The translations under genes were made by a program, and so were the position numbers. This document shows, piece by piece, positions 1-8,050 of a DNA stretch of 64,000 nucleotides. How positions within the stretch are numbered: the first letter of the stretch is position 1; each line of letters opens with the position of its first letter. The DNA comes from Paraburkholderia ginsengiterrae (GTDB lineage Bacteria; Pseudomonadota; Gammaproteobacteria; Burkholderiales; Burkholderiaceae): assembly GCF_001645125.1 (NCBI RefSeq), contig NZ_LXKA01000076.1, positions 1 to 64,000 of the forward strand. Direction: 5' to 3'. Below the pieces are notes generated by a model that saw only the letters and a list, made by a program, of their open reading frames with translations, ran no database searches and was not told the origin of the DNA.

Positions 1-2
1 CA

Positions 3-398
3 ACCCATCATCTGGCGAAGCGCCGAAAAGTTGGTCTCGCGGACCTGGCACGCGAAAAGGTCTTCTGGTTCGAACGGGCGCGACAGCCCGCGTTCTACGA
101 CCACTGCCAGGCGGTTTTCTCACGCCATGGGTTCGCCCCGTCAAAACTGAGGGAGCCATCGGACCATCACGTTCTACTGGGCGACGTCGCGAACGGACGT
201 GGTATAGCCCTGCTGCCGAAATCGTTCACCGCCTTGAAGCGGGCAGGCGTCGTCTACAGGTCGCTGGTCGAGGGCGAGGCACTATCGGTTGGCATCGGAC
301 TCGCGTCGCACGCCGATCGGCCAGGCGTACGAGAAACACTGGCAGCAGCGGCAGAAGTGAACCAGCCGAGGGTTTCAATGGCCTGTCGAATTGCTTGA
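3..398 (+). CDS. LysR-type transcriptional regulator, C-terminal part
   Basis: This is an open frame entering from the left edge and stopping at TGA 396-398, so the N-terminal DNA-binding half lies outside the window. The 131 visible residues fit the second lobe of a LysR effector-binding domain: a 'FWFERARQPAFYDHCQAVF' segment followed by 'GFAPSK' and a 'LLGDVANGRGIALLPKS' stretch, the usual pattern in LysR proteins related to BenM/CatM. Such proteins normally bind a small co-inducer and control a divergent operon, which would lie to the left. The target cannot be inferred. Confidence is good for the family because the order and spacing of the motifs are right, but there is no start to check. 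Confidence 0.8.
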   Translation, partial: THHLAKRRKVGLADLAREKVFWFERARQPAFYDHCQAVFSRHGFAPSKLREPSDHHVLLGDVANGRGIALLPKSFTALKRAGVVYRSLVEGEALSVGIGLASHADRPGVRETLAAAAEVNQPRVSMACRIA

Positions 399-598
399 CC
401 TCTGTGGGCCAGGAGCGATCATTCGACACTACGACCTAGATCGTCGACACGCATTAGCGGGCTCGGTGTCAAATGAGCAAACAGTACCCGCGACTGCCTG
501 AGCAGCCGATTTCGATTTCATTGGCCGAATGCAGTAGCCGTCCGCTCCCGCGATTGGAGCACGACTGACGTACCGGGTTTCCGCCGGACACCTGGCGC

Positions 599-1336
599 CT
601 AGGCGGTGCCCAGGCGTGATTCGGCAATCCGCTTCAGATCGTCGGGAGTTGAAGCAGATTCAGCTAGCTGCTTAAGCAAGTCCCTGGCTCTCATTTCGTC
701 TTTCTGACCACCATCGCCAAGCGTCAAACTCGTCGCCAGGTTAAGTATCGACCGGGGCAATCCGCGCGAGGCCAAAGCCTCGAGCAGCTGACGAGCTACT
801 TCAGGTTCCCGGTTTCGGTTGCCGCTTAGCAACTCATCCGCAATCGACTCTACAAACTTCAGCGAGCTTTCGTTTTCCGTTCTGTGTATGCCAGCTACGA
901 GCGCTCGTTCGAAGTGGCCAACGGAATGTTGCCCGACGTGAGCCAACGTACTCAGCGCCTCTTGAAAACTCAGATCTTCCTTTGAGCCGGCAAATGGCGT
1001 TTCTATCGGGTGCGCGCCCTCGTCACGCGCGTTCGCGGCCGATGGTTGCCACCATCGGACAAAGTCGTCCGCGGATTCACCGTGAAGGTCAATCGAAGAT
1101 GCGGCCAATTGAGACGCCTGATATACGCGTCTCGCGGTCAGTGTCGCGCTGTCACACGCTTCGTCGAGTGCGGAAGCTTCTTCGCTGCCCAGCTCGCTGT
1201 GGAGGGCGGTCCAGTCGCTATAGCCGAAGACTTCGGAGGTGACTTGTCGCGCCTGCGATTCCTTTAGCGAAAGGCGGTATTTGAGCCGATTGGCGGCCCG
1301 TGTCGGGATAGACGCGTTCTGGAAGTAGATACGCAT
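599..1336 (-). CDS. hypothetical protein with Sel1-like C-terminus
   Basis: I do not recognise this 245-residue protein. It starts at ATG 1336-1334. Residues about 1-50 contain a basic segment ending in 'FGYSDWTALHSEL', a pattern seen at the N-terminus of some small accessory proteins whose function is not settled. Residues about 185-240 look like one or two Sel1/TPR-type helical hairpins ('ARQLLEALASRGLPRSILNLA', 'RARDLLKQLAES'). There is no signal peptide or membrane segment, so it is probably cytosolic. It stands alone, with about 200 bases to the LysR fragment and 386 to the next gene. Its moderate GC and lack of partners suggest an accessory gene. Confidence 0.6.
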   Translation of the reverse strand: MRIYFQNASIPTRAANRLKYRLSLKESQARQVTSEVFGYSDWTALHSELGSEEASALDEACDSATLTARRVYQASQLAASSIDLHGESADDFVRWWQPSAANARDEGAHPIETPFAGSKEDLSFQEALSTLAHVGQHSVGHFERALVAGIHRTENESSLKFVESIADELLSGNRNREPEVARQLLEALASRGLPRSILNLATSLTLGDGGQKDEMRARDLLKQLAESASTPDDLKRIAESRLGTA

Positions 1337-1722
1337 GGCTTTGGTCCGAGTATCCGTGCGGACGAGACTCCACAGCAGGCACGGAATCGAAATGGACTGT
1401 GAGGCCGCGGGGCGTGGCGCCCAGTCAAAAAATACCGTCGGTTTCTCATGCAGTCAAGCCTTACGCCTGCGGCCAAGGTCGTTGACTGTGGAAAAAACCT
1501 GTTCCCGTGATGCGGAAACTAGCTGGTTACCCACCGAGTTCGGGTGCGATCCATTCAGGATCGGGCAGCGAGCGGCCTGATTGAGACGTTCGACAGTGCC
1601 GCATACATCGTCAACAATGCAATGTCTGTCCGTTTGTCTGTCTGGACGCGACCTATTGCATTCGACTTAAAGTAACCGATAGCGTCGCCGATTTACTTCA
1701 GTGTCGATATCAGGATTCACAT
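1337..1722. other. intergenic region, 386 bases, no gene seen
   Basis: This gap separates two divergently transcribed genes. Short frames exist on both strands but none has a recognisable protein, a ribosome-binding site or plausible codon use. I see no tRNA, terminator hairpin or clear -35/-10 pair; TTGCAT at 1656-1661 has only a weak partner about 17 bases downstream (ATAGCG), so no promoter is claimed. The stretch around 1621-1655 carries repeated TGTCTG/TGTCCG units without obvious meaning. Confidence 0.5.
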
Positions 1723-2445
1723 ATGTCCCGCTCCGAGCGTCTTCTTCATCTCCTGCAAGTGTTACGTCGTTACCGACGTCCCGTGCGTGGCCAAGCCCTG
1801 GCCGAGGAACTCGGCGTGAGCATCCGCACGCTATACCGGGACATTGCCAGTTTGCAGGCGCAAGGAGCAATGATCGAGGGAGAACCGGGCGTTGGTTACG
1901 CGATGAAACCGGGTTTCATGCTGCCGCCCATGATGTTTCGCTCAGAGGAACTCGACGCCCTGGTTCTTGGCATGCGCTGGGTGGCCGATCGCTGCGACAA
2001 GACGCTCTCGTCCGGTGCGCTGAGCACGCTTGCGAAGATAGCCGCCGTACTGCCCGCTGAACTGCGTCGCGAACTGGAGGAGTCTTCGCTACTAGTCGGC
2101 GCGCCGTTGAAGAGACCAGCCCACAAAGTCTCACCTGACCTTCTGCGTACCGCAGTCCGAGAAGAGCATAAGCTCAATATTACATACGTGGACGCCAGTG
2201 GTATTCAATCGCAGCGTGTCGTTTGGCCCTTTGCCTTGGTGTATTTCGACCAAGCGCGGGTCCTGATGTGTTGGTGCGAGCTTCGAGCTGATTTTCGGAA
2301 TTTCCGTTCGGACCGAATCTCGAACGTCGAGCCGTTGGAAGAGCGCTACCCCAAAAGGCGGTCAACACTGCTTCATGAGTGGCGTAGGCTCAATCTCGTC
2401 GCCAGCCGCACAATACTGCCAGAATCTGACAGTATCGACCATTAG
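1723..2445 (+). CDS. YafY/PafC-type HTH and WYL domain transcriptional regulator
   Basis: This 240-residue protein has an N-terminal winged helix (about 1-60: 'RLLHLLQVLRRYRRPVRGQALAEELGVS' continuing to 'RTLYRDIASLQAQGA') and a C-terminal WYL domain (about 135-225, with 'LNITYVDASGIQSQRVVWP' and 'VLMCWCELRADFRNFRSDRI'). WYL regulators of this type sense ligands, often nucleic-acid or small-molecule signals, and usually control an adjacent gene. Here the next gene, 32 bases downstream on the same strand, is a small glyoxalase-fold protein, so a two-gene unit is likely. Start ATG 1723 gives a complete HTH. Family assignment is firm; the ligand is unknown. Confidence 0.85.
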   Translation: MSRSERLLHLLQVLRRYRRPVRGQALAEELGVSIRTLYRDIASLQAQGAMIEGEPGVGYAMKPGFMLPPMMFRSEELDALVLGMRWVADRCDKTLSSGALSTLAKIAAVLPAELRRELEESSLLVGAPLKRPAHKVSPDLLRTAVREEHKLNITYVDASGIQSQRVVWPFALVYFDQARVLMCWCELRADFRNFRSDRISNVEPLEERYPKRRSTLLHEWRRLNLVASRTILPESDSIDH

Positions 2446-2477
2446 ACTGAGCTTCCTTTCTTGGTCAGGAGCTCAAA

Positions 2478-2852
2478 ATGAAGTTCGCATCGGTTCGTGT
2501 AGTTACCCGGGATATCGATGGACAGGTGGAGTTTTATCAAAGGCTTTCCGGTATCGAGGCTGTACGTCCGGCGGATGGATTTGCGGAAATACGATTCGGA
2601 GGAGCAACGCTTGCGATATCGTCTGAGCATCTAATCGAGCTTTTCAATGTCGGCGCTGCCACTGCGGCTGCAAATCAATCGGCGATCCTGGAGTTCGAAG
2701 TGGAGGACGTTGACGCGGTGTTTGAGCGGATGTGCGCCTGCGGGACGAACATCGTAATGCCCACGACGTTGATGCCGTGGGGCAATCGCTCCCTTTTGCT
2801 GCGCGACCCGGACGGCAATCTCGTCAACATATTTTCTCGTCCCAAGAATTGA
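2478..2852 (+). CDS. VOC (glyoxalase/bleomycin-resistance fold) protein
   Basis: This 124-residue protein has two beta-alpha-beta-beta-beta modules typical of the vicinal-oxygen-chelate superfamily: 'FASVRVVTRDIDGQVEFYQRL' at the start and 'GNRSLLLRDPDGNLVNIFSR' at the end. The latter is the usual C-terminal signature carrying a metal or substrate residue. Members include glyoxalases, dioxygenases and antibiotic-binding proteins; nothing here says which. It follows the WYL regulator on the same strand with 32 bases between them, which suggests co-transcription. Confidence 0.8.
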   Translation: MKFASVRVVTRDIDGQVEFYQRLSGIEAVRPADGFAEIRFGGATLAISSEHLIELFNVGAATAAANQSAILEFEVEDVDAVFERMCACGTNIVMPTTLMPWGNRSLLLRDPDGNLVNIFSRPKN

Positions 2853-3017
2853 GGAAACCCGCCGTCACGACTGCCCGACTAGTCTTCATTGCATCACGCG
2901 GGATTCTTTACGAATCAGTTTACGGCATTGCAGTGCTGCCACACGTACACGCCTGCGTCGTCGTTCTTCCTGTTTGGAATTGCGCTCCTTAGTCAGATTG
3001 AGCGCGGCAACTCCGCA

Positions 3018-4658
3018 TCAAACCGCCACCAACTCCCGCGCGCCTACTTTCGTCGGCGCAGTTACCGAACCGCCTCGCCGACCGGCAAAAGAAGAAGCCC
3101 CACTCCCCGTCTGGAACACAGCCACTGCCGAGGTCAATCTGCGAGCCTGGTCCTCAAGCGAACTGGCCGCGGCGGCGGCCTGCTCGACAAGCGCTGCATT
3201 CTGCTGGGTCACCTCATCCATCTGCGAGACCGCGAGATTAACCTGATCGATGCCGGTGCTCTGCTCGATTGCCGCCGCCGCGATCTCACTCATGATCGAA
3301 CTCACACGAGCAATCGCGTCGACGATCTCGGTCATCGTCGAGCCCGAGCGTTGAACCAGTTGCGAGCCGGCCTGCACCCGTGCCGTCGATTCGTCGATCA
3401 AACCCTTGATCTCCTTGGCCGCCGCGGCGCTTCGCTGCGCCAGCGAACGCACTTCGCCCGCCACCACCGCAAAGCCGCGTCCCTGCTCGCCCGCGCGGGC
3501 CGCTTCGACCGCCGCATTCAGCGCAAGAATATTGGTCTGGAACGCGATCCCTTCGATCACACCGACGATGTCGGCAATGCGCCGCGAGTCGTCGACGATA
3601 CCGTGCATCGTGCCCACCACCTGCTCCGTGAGATCGCCCCCTTGCGCAGCCAGACTCGACGCACCCTGCGCGAGCGAGCTGGCCTGCTTCGCGTTGTCGG
3701 CCGTCTGCTTGACCGTCGAAGTAAGCTGCTCGATGCTCGCAGCCGTTTCTTCAAGCGACGCCGCCTGCTCCTCGGTGCGTTGCGACAGGTCGGAATTGCC
3801 TGCGGCAATCTCGCTCACGCCGGTGTCGATGGATTCCGTGCCTTGCCGCACCGAGTTCACGGTCTCGATCAGCGATTCCTGCATCTTGCGCAACGCAGCC
3901 GCGAGGCGGCCCATTTCGTTGTCGCCCGTCACGACGATCCGGCCCGTCAAGTCGCCGCCCGCGATTCGCTGAAACTGCGCGATGGTGGCATCGACCGGAC
4001 TGACGATCGCGCGCACCAGCACCGCGCGGCCGATCCACGAAGCCAGCAGCGACACCGCTATACCCACCGCCACCGCAATGCATATGGCATAGAACAGATC
4101 TTGTGCCTCCTGATAGCGTTGCGCGCCGTGGTCGAGCTGCAACTGTTCGAGCGCGAGCATCGCCTTTTCGTACGCGCTGTAGAGCGATGGCAGCTTATGC
4201 GCCTGCAATTGCTGGAAGGTGGTCCTGTCGCCGGCCTTGAGCGCGGCAAGAGCCGGATCGACGCCTTCGTGCAGGAAGGTGTCGCGCTTGTCCTGCATGT
4301 CCTTGATGAGACGCTGCTCGTCAGCGTCCGTGCTGGCGCGGCTCAAATAGTGAGCAAGGCGGTCGTTAGATGCTTTCTGGTACTGATCGAAACGCTTGAG
4401 CACGGCGTTCGCGCCATCCTGATCGTTCAGGTCTACGAGCGAGGCATACGTCGCCAGCGCCAGGCGCAAGCGCAACAGTTGTCCCGCGCTGCCTTCGAGG
4501 TCGGCGACAGCGGGTGTGTCCACGGTGTACATCTGCTGCAGCGACGCATTGCTCGAACGCAGCGACAACAGTCCGGCCGCGGCGCCAAACAGCAGCACGA
4601 CGCCGAAGAACGCGATCAAGAGGGTGAGGCAGGTGCGAATCGACAGATTTTTCAACAT
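3018..4658 (-). CDS. methyl-accepting chemotaxis protein, 4HB sensor
   Basis: This is a 546-residue inner-membrane chemoreceptor. TM1 is at about 7-30 and TM2 at about 190-212, bracketing a periplasmic helical sensor of the Tar-like four-helix-bundle type; a HAMP domain follows (about 212-265). The cytoplasmic signalling rod has the conserved hairpin tip '[19 protein letters not shown]' with adjoining '[21 protein letters not shown]', which contacts CheA/CheW. The frame is open further upstream to 4727, but ATG 4658 is preferred because a GGAGA sits 8-12 bases before it and the product begins directly with '[11 protein letters not shown]' and TM1. The ligand is unknown. A sigma-28-like promoter lies upstream (4786-4812). 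Confidence 0.92.
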   Translation of the reverse strand: MLKNLSIRTCLTLLIAFFGVVLLFGAAAGLLSLRSSNASLQQMYTVDTPAVADLEGSAGQLLRLRLALATYASLVDLNDQDGANAVLKRFDQYQKASNDRLAHYLSRASTDADEQRLIKDMQDKRDTFLHEGVDPALAALKAGDRTTFQQLQAHKLPSLYSAYEKAMLALEQLQLDHGAQRYQEAQDLFYAICIAVAVGIAVSLLASWIGRAVLVRAIVSPVDATIAQFQRIAGGDLTGRIVVTGDNEMGRLAAALRKMQESLIETVNSVRQGTESIDTGVSEIAAGNSDLSQRTEEQAASLEETAASIEQLTSTVKQTADNAKQASSLAQGASSLAAQGGDLTEQVVGTMHGIVDDSRRIADIVGVIEGIAFQTNILALNAAVEAARAGEQGRGFAVVAGEVRSLAQRSAAAAKEIKGLIDESTARVQAGSQLVQRSGSTMTEIVDAIARVSSIMSEIAAAAIEQSTGIDQVNLAVSQMDEVTQQNAALVEQAAAAASSLEDQARRLTSAVAVFQTGSGASSFAGRRGGSVTAPTKVGARELVAV

Positions 4659-4785
4659 CGGGCTTGTCTCCGTTGGGCTGCCTGACCGCATGTTCAGTAA
4701 AGCCTCGGCCACGCGTGCTGCGCCCAAGCCCGGTCGGCCAGGTCCGCAACCATTGTCTGAATTTAAGCGAATGCCACATATAAGG

Positions 4786-4812
4786 ACTACGGCGGAAAAA
4801 CAAAAAACTTTA
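4786..4812 (-). promoter_or_regulatory. sigma-28 (FliA)-like promoter of the chemoreceptor
   Basis: On the minus strand the sequence is TAAAGTTT, eleven bases, then GCCGTAGT. The -35 element and the 11-base spacer match the flagellar/chemotaxis sigma consensus TAAAGTTT-N11-GCCGATAA exactly; the -10 element matches only its first half, GCCG. It lies about 130 bases upstream of the chemoreceptor start in the right orientation. Control of chemoreceptors by FliA is well known, so context supports the call. Confidence 0.6.
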
Positions 4813-4956
4813 TGGCCGATAGCGCATACGCCTGCGATAGATCAACATACGAGCGGAAGCGAACGCTGCTTCAGGCCCGGCGTGGCGAGACTACCCGGGT
4901 GTTCGGCGGGCGGTGGATAACGGAAAGTCATGCGGGTGGTTTGACGGAGCACTGCG

Positions 4957-5757
4957 ATGGCGGAAATAGGCGCGGCTGTGCTGGTGTTCGTGATATTGGT
5001 CGCCGCGACTGGCATCGGCGTATGGGTGCGGCCGCTGCTGCCCGAAGAGCACAAGGCGCACGAAACCGTGCAATTGATCCAGTTGGTAATCGGCATGCTG
5101 GTGACGTTCGCCGCACTGGTGCTTGGCTTGATGACGGCGTCCGCCAAGGCCAGCTTCGATACCACCTCGAATGATTTGCGCACCTACGCAGCCGATCTGA
5201 TCGAATTCGATACGACCTTGCGGCAATACGGTTCGGATACCGATATTGGCCGGAGTCTTTTGCGGCAATACACCGCTGCCGCCATTGCATCGACGTGGCC
5301 TCACGAGCCGGTCCCCAGCGGCGACTATCCGAAAGATATTGGCACTCAGGACAATTCTCAGAGGCTGGAGAACGTGCAGCTCGGCGATATGTTGACCGCC
5401 GTGGGACGGGAGTTGCGGCGACTGCACGCGCAAGATCCGTTGCAACAGCGCGCGCTCGACGACGCGCTGTTGCAATACCGACGCGTAGTGGACGCGCGTT
5501 GGAAAATCATCGAGGAAGCGCACAGCACGATTTCACAGCCTTTCTTCACGACGCTGACGTTCTGGCTGGGCGTGATTTTTCTGAGTTTCGGCTTGATTGC
5601 GCCGCGTAATACGCTGGCGCTGGTGACTATTTCGCTTGGGGCGGTGTCGATTGCGTCCGCGATCTATGTGATCGTGGATCTGGATACGCCGTTTACGGGG
5701 CCGATTGTGGTTTCCAGCACGCCTCTGCGAGATGCGCTGGAGCATTTGAGGCGTTGA
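4957..5757 (+). CDS. DUF4239 membrane protein
   Basis: This is a 266-residue inner-membrane protein. Two hydrophobic segments lie at the N-terminus (about 5-25 and 42-62) and two near the C-terminus (about 183-205 and 208-232), with a soluble helical middle containing 'LLQYRRVVDARWKIIEEAHSTI'. This layout and the 'LVTFAALVLGLMTASAKASFD' style of segment fit the DUF4239 family, sometimes called bestrophin-like, with no established function. It begins at ATG 4957, divergent from the chemoreceptor, and stands alone before the arsenic operon. Confidence 0.7.
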   Translation: MAEIGAAVLVFVILVAATGIGVWVRPLLPEEHKAHETVQLIQLVIGMLVTFAALVLGLMTASAKASFDTTSNDLRTYAADLIEFDTTLRQYGSDTDIGRSLLRQYTAAAIASTWPHEPVPSGDYPKDIGTQDNSQRLENVQLGDMLTAVGRELRRLHAQDPLQQRALDDALLQYRRVVDARWKIIEEAHSTISQPFFTTLTFWLGVIFLSFGLIAPRNTLALVTISLGAVSIASAIYVIVDLDTPFTGPIVVSSTPLRDALEHLRR

Positions 5758-5842
5758 GGATTGCCTGGCTTTGAACCGGCGAATGTTTCGATCACGTGGC
5801 AGCAATCTGAAGTGAGTCGCCCGCAAGTTGATCATCGCCACT

Positions 5843-5875
5843 TTGCTTTATTCGACATTTCGACTATTATCGAAT
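5843..5875 (+). promoter_or_regulatory. arsR promoter with overlapping inverted repeat
   Basis: TTGCTT (5843-5848) and TATTAT (5865-5870) are separated by 16 bases and form a good housekeeping promoter. Within it lies an inverted repeat, ATTCGA (5850-5855) and TCGAAT (5870-5875), that covers the spacer and -10 box and is a natural place for ArsR to bind. The -10 ends six bases before ATG 5877, so transcription should begin at or next to the start codon, giving a leaderless arsR message. Confidence 0.6.
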
Positions 5876-5876
5876 C

Positions 5877-6212
5877 ATGGAAACAAACCAGACCATCGCC
5901 GCTCTGTCGGCACTCGCGCACGAGTCCAGACTCGCAATCTTTCGCGCCCTGGTACAAGCGGGGCCCGAAGGTATGCCCGCCGGCCAGATCGCCACGCTGC
6001 TGGATGTTCCGCCGTCGTCCCTCTCCTTCCACCTGAAGGAGCTGGCTCACGCGCAACTCGTCACCAGCAGGCAGGAGGGCCGGTTCGTCTTCTACTGCGC
6101 GAACTTCGCAACCATGAATGGCCTGCTGGCCTATCTCACCGAGAACTGCTGTGGTGGCAACCCCTGTTCGCCTGCATCAGCGTGCTCACCTTCCAGGGAG
6201 AAGCAGTCATGA
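5877..6212 (+). CDS. arsR: ArsR-family arsenite-responsive repressor
   Basis: This 111-residue winged-helix repressor begins the arsenic operon. The HTH core is 'LLDVPPSSLSFHLKELAHAQLV' split around residues 41-62. The As(III) site is not the classical helix-3 pair: the cysteines are C-terminal, Cys91-Cys92 and Cys97 ('NCCGGNPC'), with another at 103. That spacing resembles the Acidithiobacillus-type ArsR, which uses a C-terminal Cys-Cys...Cys triad. It overlaps arsI by four bases (ATGA), so the two are translationally coupled. Release from the operator on arsenite binding would induce the operon. Confidence 0.93.
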   Translation: METNQTIAALSALAHESRLAIFRALVQAGPEGMPAGQIATLLDVPPSSLSFHLKELAHAQLVTSRQEGRFVFYCANFATMNGLLAYLTENCCGGNPCSPASACSPSREKQS

Positions 6213-6691
6213 AGCGCTTTCACGTTCACGTCGCCGTCACGGATCTCACCGCCAGCATCCGCTTTTATTCGGCGTTGTTCGCGGTTGAGCCTACCGTCGT
6301 CAAGAACGACTACGCGAAGTGGATGCTCGACGACCCACGCGTCAATTTCGCTATCTCACAGCGCGGCGCCACGCCAGGCCTCGACCATCTGGGCGTGCAG
6401 GTCGACGACGAAGCCGAACTGGCCGAGATGCACAGCCGGCTGGAAGGCGCCGCATTGCCGGTCGACGCGCAGATAGGCACCGCCTGCTGCTACGTCAAGT
6501 CGAACAAGTACTGGACCGTTGATCCGCAGGGCATCGCATGGGAGTCATATCACACACTGAACGACATCCCCGTGTTCGGCGAATCGCTTAGTACGCAGAC
6601 CACTGCGCCAGCTTCCGAAGTTGCTGCATGCTGCGCGCCATCGTCGGGCAAACCCGTCGGCATTCCGGTCAAGTCTTCGTCGTGCTGCTGA
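6209..6691 (+). CDS. arsI: ArsI-type organoarsenical C-As lyase (VOC family)
   Basis: This 160-residue VOC protein has the ArsI/CadI signature. Candidate iron ligands are His5 or His7, His60 and Glu112, and the adjacent Cys93-Cys94 in 'TACCYVKSNKYW' match the vicinal cysteine pair that binds trivalent methylarsenic in ArsI. The C-terminus is unusually cysteine-rich (Cys141-Cys142 and Cys159-Cys160). ArsI splits the carbon-arsenic bond of MAs(III) using Fe(II) and oxygen, yielding arsenite, which ArsC/AqpS-type functions can then handle. ATG 6209 overlaps the arsR stop. CadI-like cadmium proteins are the main alternative, but the operon favours arsenic. Confidence 0.88.
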   Translation: MKRFHVHVAVTDLTASIRFYSALFAVEPTVVKNDYAKWMLDDPRVNFAISQRGATPGLDHLGVQVDDEAELAEMHSRLEGAALPVDAQIGTACCYVKSNKYWTVDPQGIAWESYHTLNDIPVFGESLSTQTTAPASEVAACCAPSSGKPVGIPVKSSSCC

Positions 6692-6719
6692 GTCCTGCGC
6701 ACGATCCAATGGGGAAAGT

Positions 6720-7214
6720 ATGACCACCAACGTATTGATCCTTTGCACGCACAACTCGGCCCGCAGTGTGCTGGGCGAAGGCATGCTGAATCATCTGGCT
6801 GAGAAGCTGGGCAAGAACGTGCGCGCCTTCAGTGCGGGCAGCGCACCGGGCGGACGTCTCAATCCGTTCGCCGTCGAGGCACTCACGCGCGTGGGTATCG
6901 ACGTGAGCGGCTACCACAGCAAGAGCTGGGACGAGTTTGCCGGCGACGGTGCGCCTGCGATGCGTGTCGTCATTACTGTCTGCGATAGCGCGGCCGCCGA
7001 GACGTGCCCCTACTGGCCGGGCAGTCCCGTCAAAGTTCACTGGGGCTATGCGGATCCATCTGTCGCACCAGGCGGCGACGAAGGCAGGCGCGTTGCGTTC
7101 GAACTTACCCGTCAGGCGATCGGATATCGGATGTTGCAGCTTCTCGCACTGCCGCTGGACACGATGAGTAACGACGAACTCCAGCGCGCGCTGACCGCTA
7201 TTTCCGAATCATGA
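6720..7214 (+). CDS. arsC: arsenate reductase, low-molecular-weight phosphatase type
   Basis: This 164-residue enzyme has the phosphatase P-loop 'CTHNSARS' (Cys9, Arg15) and the redox cysteines Cys88 and Cys96 ('VCDSAAAETCPYWPG'), the arrangement of thioredoxin-linked ArsC. It reduces arsenate to arsenite in the cytoplasm. Start ATG 6720 is preceded by GGGGAAAG and places the P-loop at the extreme N-terminus as expected. It is 28 bases after arsI and overlaps aqpS by four bases, so it is part of one operon. Confidence 0.92.
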   Translation: MTTNVLILCTHNSARSVLGEGMLNHLAEKLGKNVRAFSAGSAPGGRLNPFAVEALTRVGIDVSGYHSKSWDEFAGDGAPAMRVVITVCDSAAAETCPYWPGSPVKVHWGYADPSVAPGGDEGRRVAFELTRQAIGYRMLQLLALPLDTMSNDELQRALTAISES

Positions 7215-7927
7215 CCACCGTGATTGCTCTTAAGCGCAAGGTTCTCGCCGAACTCGCGGGAACCGCCCTGCTGCTTGCGGTCGTGATCGGCTCCGGCATC
7301 ATGGCCGAACGGCTCGCCGGCGGCAATGTGGCGATAGCCCTCCTTGCCAATACGCTCGCGACTGTCGGCGGACTGTATGTGCTGATCGAGGTCTTTGGAC
7401 CCTTGAGCGGCGCGCATTTCAATCCGGCCGTCAGCGCCGTCATGACACTGCGTGGCGAGTTGCCGGCGCGTGAACTGCTGCCGTATATCGCCGCACAGCT
7501 GGTCGGCGCACTATTCGGCGCGTCGCTTGCACACGCGATGTTCGATTTGCCCATCGTCGAGCTATCGAGCAAGGTTCGCACGGGTACCGGCCAATGGATT
7601 GCCGAAGCCGTGGCGACTGCCGGCCTGCTGCTGGTCATCCTGCGTGCCCCCGCCGGACGCGCGTCGATCATGGTAGCGGCGTACATCGGCGCCGCGTACT
7701 GGTTCACCGCGTCAACGTCGTTCGCGAACCCGGCCGCAGCATTCGGCCGCATGTTCAGCGACAGCTTTGCGGGCATTGCGCCATCCAGCGTGCCCGGTTT
7801 CATCCTTGCCGAACTGATTGGCGCGGCAATTGGCCTCGGACTGCATACGGCGTTTGAACCGCGCGCGCAACGTCTTGACCACCCGAACCTGATCGAGTCC
7901 TCTGGTGAACACGGAGACACTCGCTGA
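7211..7927 (+). CDS. aqpS: aquaglyceroporin-type channel, probable arsenite exit channel
   Basis: This 238-residue protein of the MIP fold has six predicted membrane segments and two half-helix motifs, Asn71-Pro-Ala ('GAHFNPAVS') and Asn173-Pro-Ala ('SFANPAAAFGRM'). The residue after the second NPA is Ala rather than the Arg that narrows the filter in water and glycerol channels, so the pore should be wider. Position after arsC matches the Sinorhizobium-type arrangement in which an aquaglyceroporin (AqpS) lets arsenite made by ArsC run out of the cell. No ArsB or Acr3 pump is present here, so this is the only arsenite exit in the operon. Confidence 0.85.
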   Translation: MTTVIALKRKVLAELAGTALLLAVVIGSGIMAERLAGGNVAIALLANTLATVGGLYVLIEVFGPLSGAHFNPAVSAVMTLRGELPARELLPYIAAQLVGALFGASLAHAMFDLPIVELSSKVRTGTGQWIAEAVATAGLLLVILRAPAGRASIMVAAYIGAAYWFTASTSFANPAAAFGRMFSDSFAGIAPSSVPGFILAELIGAAIGLGLHTAFEPRAQRLDHPNLIESSGEHGDTR

Positions 7928-7991
7928 CGCTGGCGACCCCGGCTATGTACCTTTCCGGTTGAGGTCATCCAGCGCCCTGAATCCCGGATAC

Positions 7992-8022
7992 AAAAAGAAA
8001 AACCCCACCAGAAGGCGGGGTT
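7992..8022 (-). terminator. intrinsic terminator of ssb
   Basis: On the minus strand a stem AACCCCGCC / GGTGGGGTT (one mismatch) with a four-base loop is followed by TTTTTCTTTTT. It lies 29 bases after the ssb stop codon. Confidence 0.85.
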
Positions 8023-8050
8023 GATCTTTACAGTTCTCGCTTACGGGTGG

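Noticed and set aside
2889-4685. Long open frame antisense to the chemoreceptor
   Set aside because: It is the mirror of a GC-rich gene with strong third-position bias; the product is Arg/His-rich with no family resemblance, while the other strand is an unmistakable chemoreceptor.
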